Positions 33,784-34,989 of a stretch of DNA of 34,989 bases are shown one piece after another (the first letter of the stretch is position 1; each line of letters starts with the position of its first letter). Below the pieces are notes generated by a model, which was not told where the DNA came from, made no database searches, and saw only the letters and a program-made list of their open reading frames with translations. The translations under genes and the position numbers were made by a program. Source of the stretch: an uncultured Prevotella sp. (GTDB lineage Bacteria; Bacteroidota; Bacteroidia; Bacteroidales; Bacteroidaceae); NCBI GenBank assembly GCA_946403845.1, contig CAMJBL010000023.1, positions 1-34,989 on the forward strand, given 5' to 3'.

Positions 33784-34320
33784 ATGGATATTGGAGTCAT
33801 ATCGGTTCGTTACGCCAGGGCCTTGCTGAAGAGTGCCACCGACGCGAAGATTGAAGCCGACGTCTACAAGGAGATGCAGACGCTCGCCAAGTCCTACGCC
33901 GAGGTGCCGCAACTGAGGCAGACGATTGACAACCCGATGCTCTCGAAGGACACGAAGCAGACGCTCTTACTGACAGCCGTCGGTGAGAAGCCTAGCCCGC
34001 TGACCCAAACCTTCATCAGTCTGGTGCTGAAGGAGGACCGCGAGAGTGTGATGCAATTCATCGCCCATTCGTACGTCACGCTTTATCGTCAACAGAAGAA
34101 TGTCATCCGTGGTAGACTTATCACCGCTGCTGCCGTCACACCTGCCACTGAGCAGAAGATGCGCCAGATGGTGGAAAGCAAGACTAATGGAACTGTGGAG
34201 TTTGAGACCGAGGTGGATCCCGATATCATCGGTGGCTTCATCCTCGAATACGACACCTACCGCATGGATGCCAGTGTCAAGTCGAAACTCAACAGTATTC
34301 TCACACAGCTTAAGAAATAA
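33784..34320 (+). CDS. atpH: F-type ATP synthase subunit delta
   Basis: A 178-aa OSCP-like subunit linking the peripheral stalk to F1. It has the N-terminal helical bundle (VISVRYARALLKSATDAK) and the conserved C-terminal segment (EFETEVDPDIIGGFILEYDTYRMDAS). I choose the ATG at 33784; a TTG two codons upstream is less likely. It is followed by a spacer of about 100 bp with a long potential hairpin before atpA. Confidence 0.95.
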   Translation: MDIGVISVRYARALLKSATDAKIEADVYKEMQTLAKSYAEVPQLRQTIDNPMLSKDTKQTLLLTAVGEKPSPLTQTFISLVLKEDRESVMQFIAHSYVTLYRQQKNVIRGRLITAAAVTPATEQKMRQMVESKTNGTVEFETEVDPDIIGGFILEYDTYRMDASVKSKLNSILTQLKK

Positions 34321-34322
34321 CG

Positions 34323-34395
34323 ACAACGGATTGAACGGATTAAACGGATTCAAATCTGTACGAAGAAAATCCGTGAAATCAGTGAAATCCGTTGT
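34323..34395 (+). repeat. Large repeat hairpin between atpH and atpA
   Basis: CGGATT occurs at 34327, 34336 and 34345; AATCCG, AATCAG and AATCCG at 34368, 34377 and 34386, all with a 9-bp period. The left block (34323-34350) can pair with the right block (34368-34395) at 23 of 28 positions, including a perfect ACAACGGATT/AATCCGTTGT base. The loop is 17 nt. No T-run follows directly, so it is unlikely to be a simple terminator. Confidence 0.8.
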
Positions 34396-34421
34396 AGAAA
34401 AAGAAAAGAATTTTAGTAAAT

Positions 34422-34989
34422 ATGTCAGATAAGATTAAACCAAGCGAAGTGTCCCAAGTTCTGCTCGACCAGCTGAAGGGTATCTCCAATGCCGAGAAGT
34501 TCGATGAGGTGGGAACCGTGTTGACCGTCAGCGACGGTGTGGCCCGCATCTACGGACTGCGCAATGCAGAGGCCAACGAGCTGCTGGAGTTTGAGAACGG
34601 CACGATGGCCATTGTGATGAACCTGGAGGAAGACAACGTGGGTTGTGTGCTTCTGGGTGGCACCTCGGGCATCAAGGAGGGTATGGTCGTCAAGCGTACG
34701 AAGCGTATTGCTTCTATCCGCGTCAACGACAATATGCTGGGCCGTGTCATCAATCCGTTGGGACAGGCTATCGACGGCAAGGGCGACATCGATCTGAGCG
34801 ACGCTTTCGAGATGCCGCTTGACCGTAAGGCCCCCGGTGTGATCTACCGTCAGCCCGTGAAGGAGCCGCTGCAGACTGGTCTGAAGGCCATCGACTCGAT
34901 GATCCCCATCGGACGTGGACAGCGTGAGCTCATCATCGGTGACCGCCAGACGGGTAAGACCGCCATTGCCGTGGATACCATCATCAACC
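34422..34989 (+). CDS. atpA: F-type ATP synthase subunit alpha (5' part)
   Basis: The first 189 residues of alpha; the gene runs off the window. It begins MSDKIKPSEVSQVLLDQLKG and has the N-terminal beta-barrel crown (GTVLTVSDGVARIYGL), the GRVINPLGQAIDG segment, and the nucleotide-binding Walker A GDRQTGKT (173-180). The alpha subunit forms the hexamer with beta. atpG is expected to follow outside the window, as in related operons. Confidence 0.97.
   Translation, partial: MSDKIKPSEVSQVLLDQLKGISNAEKFDEVGTVLTVSDGVARIYGLRNAEANELLEFENGTMAIVMNLEEDNVGCVLLGGTSGIKEGMVVKRTKRIASIRVNDNMLGRVINPLGQAIDGKGDIDLSDAFEMPLDRKAPGVIYRQPVKEPLQTGLKAIDSMIPIGRGQRELIIGDRQTGKTAIAVDTIIN

Noticed and set aside
34323..34395. 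Intrinsic terminator between atpH and atpA
   Set aside because: The stem is long and imperfect, no T-run follows it, and termination here would separate atpA from its operon.

Overview
This window looks like chromosomal core DNA from a Bacteroidales bacterium, most likely Prevotellaceae. The evidence is the promoter style (TTTG about 19-22 bp upstream of TAnnTTTG, with almost no Shine-Dalgarno sequences), a primary sigma factor of about 286 aa without region 1.1, a fused FeoA-FeoB iron transporter, a carboxypeptidase-regulatory-domain outer-membrane protein, and an ATP synthase operon that begins with atpD-atpC. Species is not resolved. I see no rRNA, tRNA, CRISPR array, prophage or insertion sequence.

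Layout. 1-3300: pheT and a YebC/PmpR-family gene, closed by a strong terminator. 3296-6260: a small lipoprotein gene divergent from lepA, then a Crp/Fnr-type regulator and a bidirectional terminator. 6256-11252 (minus strand): a tandem-ATPase ABC protein, ruvC, a repeat-rich gap of about 470 bp, and feoAB. 11411-14590 (plus): a large outer-membrane beta-barrel protein with a glycine/arginine-rich tail. 14651-22349 (minus): a small secreted protein coupled to rpoD, a DegP/HtrA protease, and ftsK-lolA-permease. 22447-29648 (plus): a DEDDy exonuclease, an RlmI-like methyltransferase, tilS, an NhaD-like antiporter, an AAA-CYTH fusion protein and a porin-like protein. 29778 to the end (plus): the F-type ATP synthase operon atpD-atpC-(small membrane gene)-atpB-atpE-atpF-atpH-atpA, cut off inside atpA.

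The genes are mostly housekeeping: translation (pheT, lepA, tilS, RlmI-like), recombination (ruvC), transcription (rpoD), envelope (degP, lolA, ftsK, porin), iron uptake (feoAB) and energy (atp). Most are ordinary members of their families.

The most unusual signal is a set of short iterated sequences with different units but the same style. They sit in spacers inside operons and occasionally inside reading frames. They include a 9-bp-period CTAG array inserted in pheT, a 7-bp array in the linker of feoAB, a 22-bp array between ruvC and feoAB, AGTGAATAGT repeats before tilS and atpF, a 7-bp tandem duplication that supplies a start codon after atpC, and a three-by-three repeat that can fold into a long hairpin between atpH and atpA. 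Whether these have a function (RNA processing, translation control, phase variation) is inference and is laid out in the findings.
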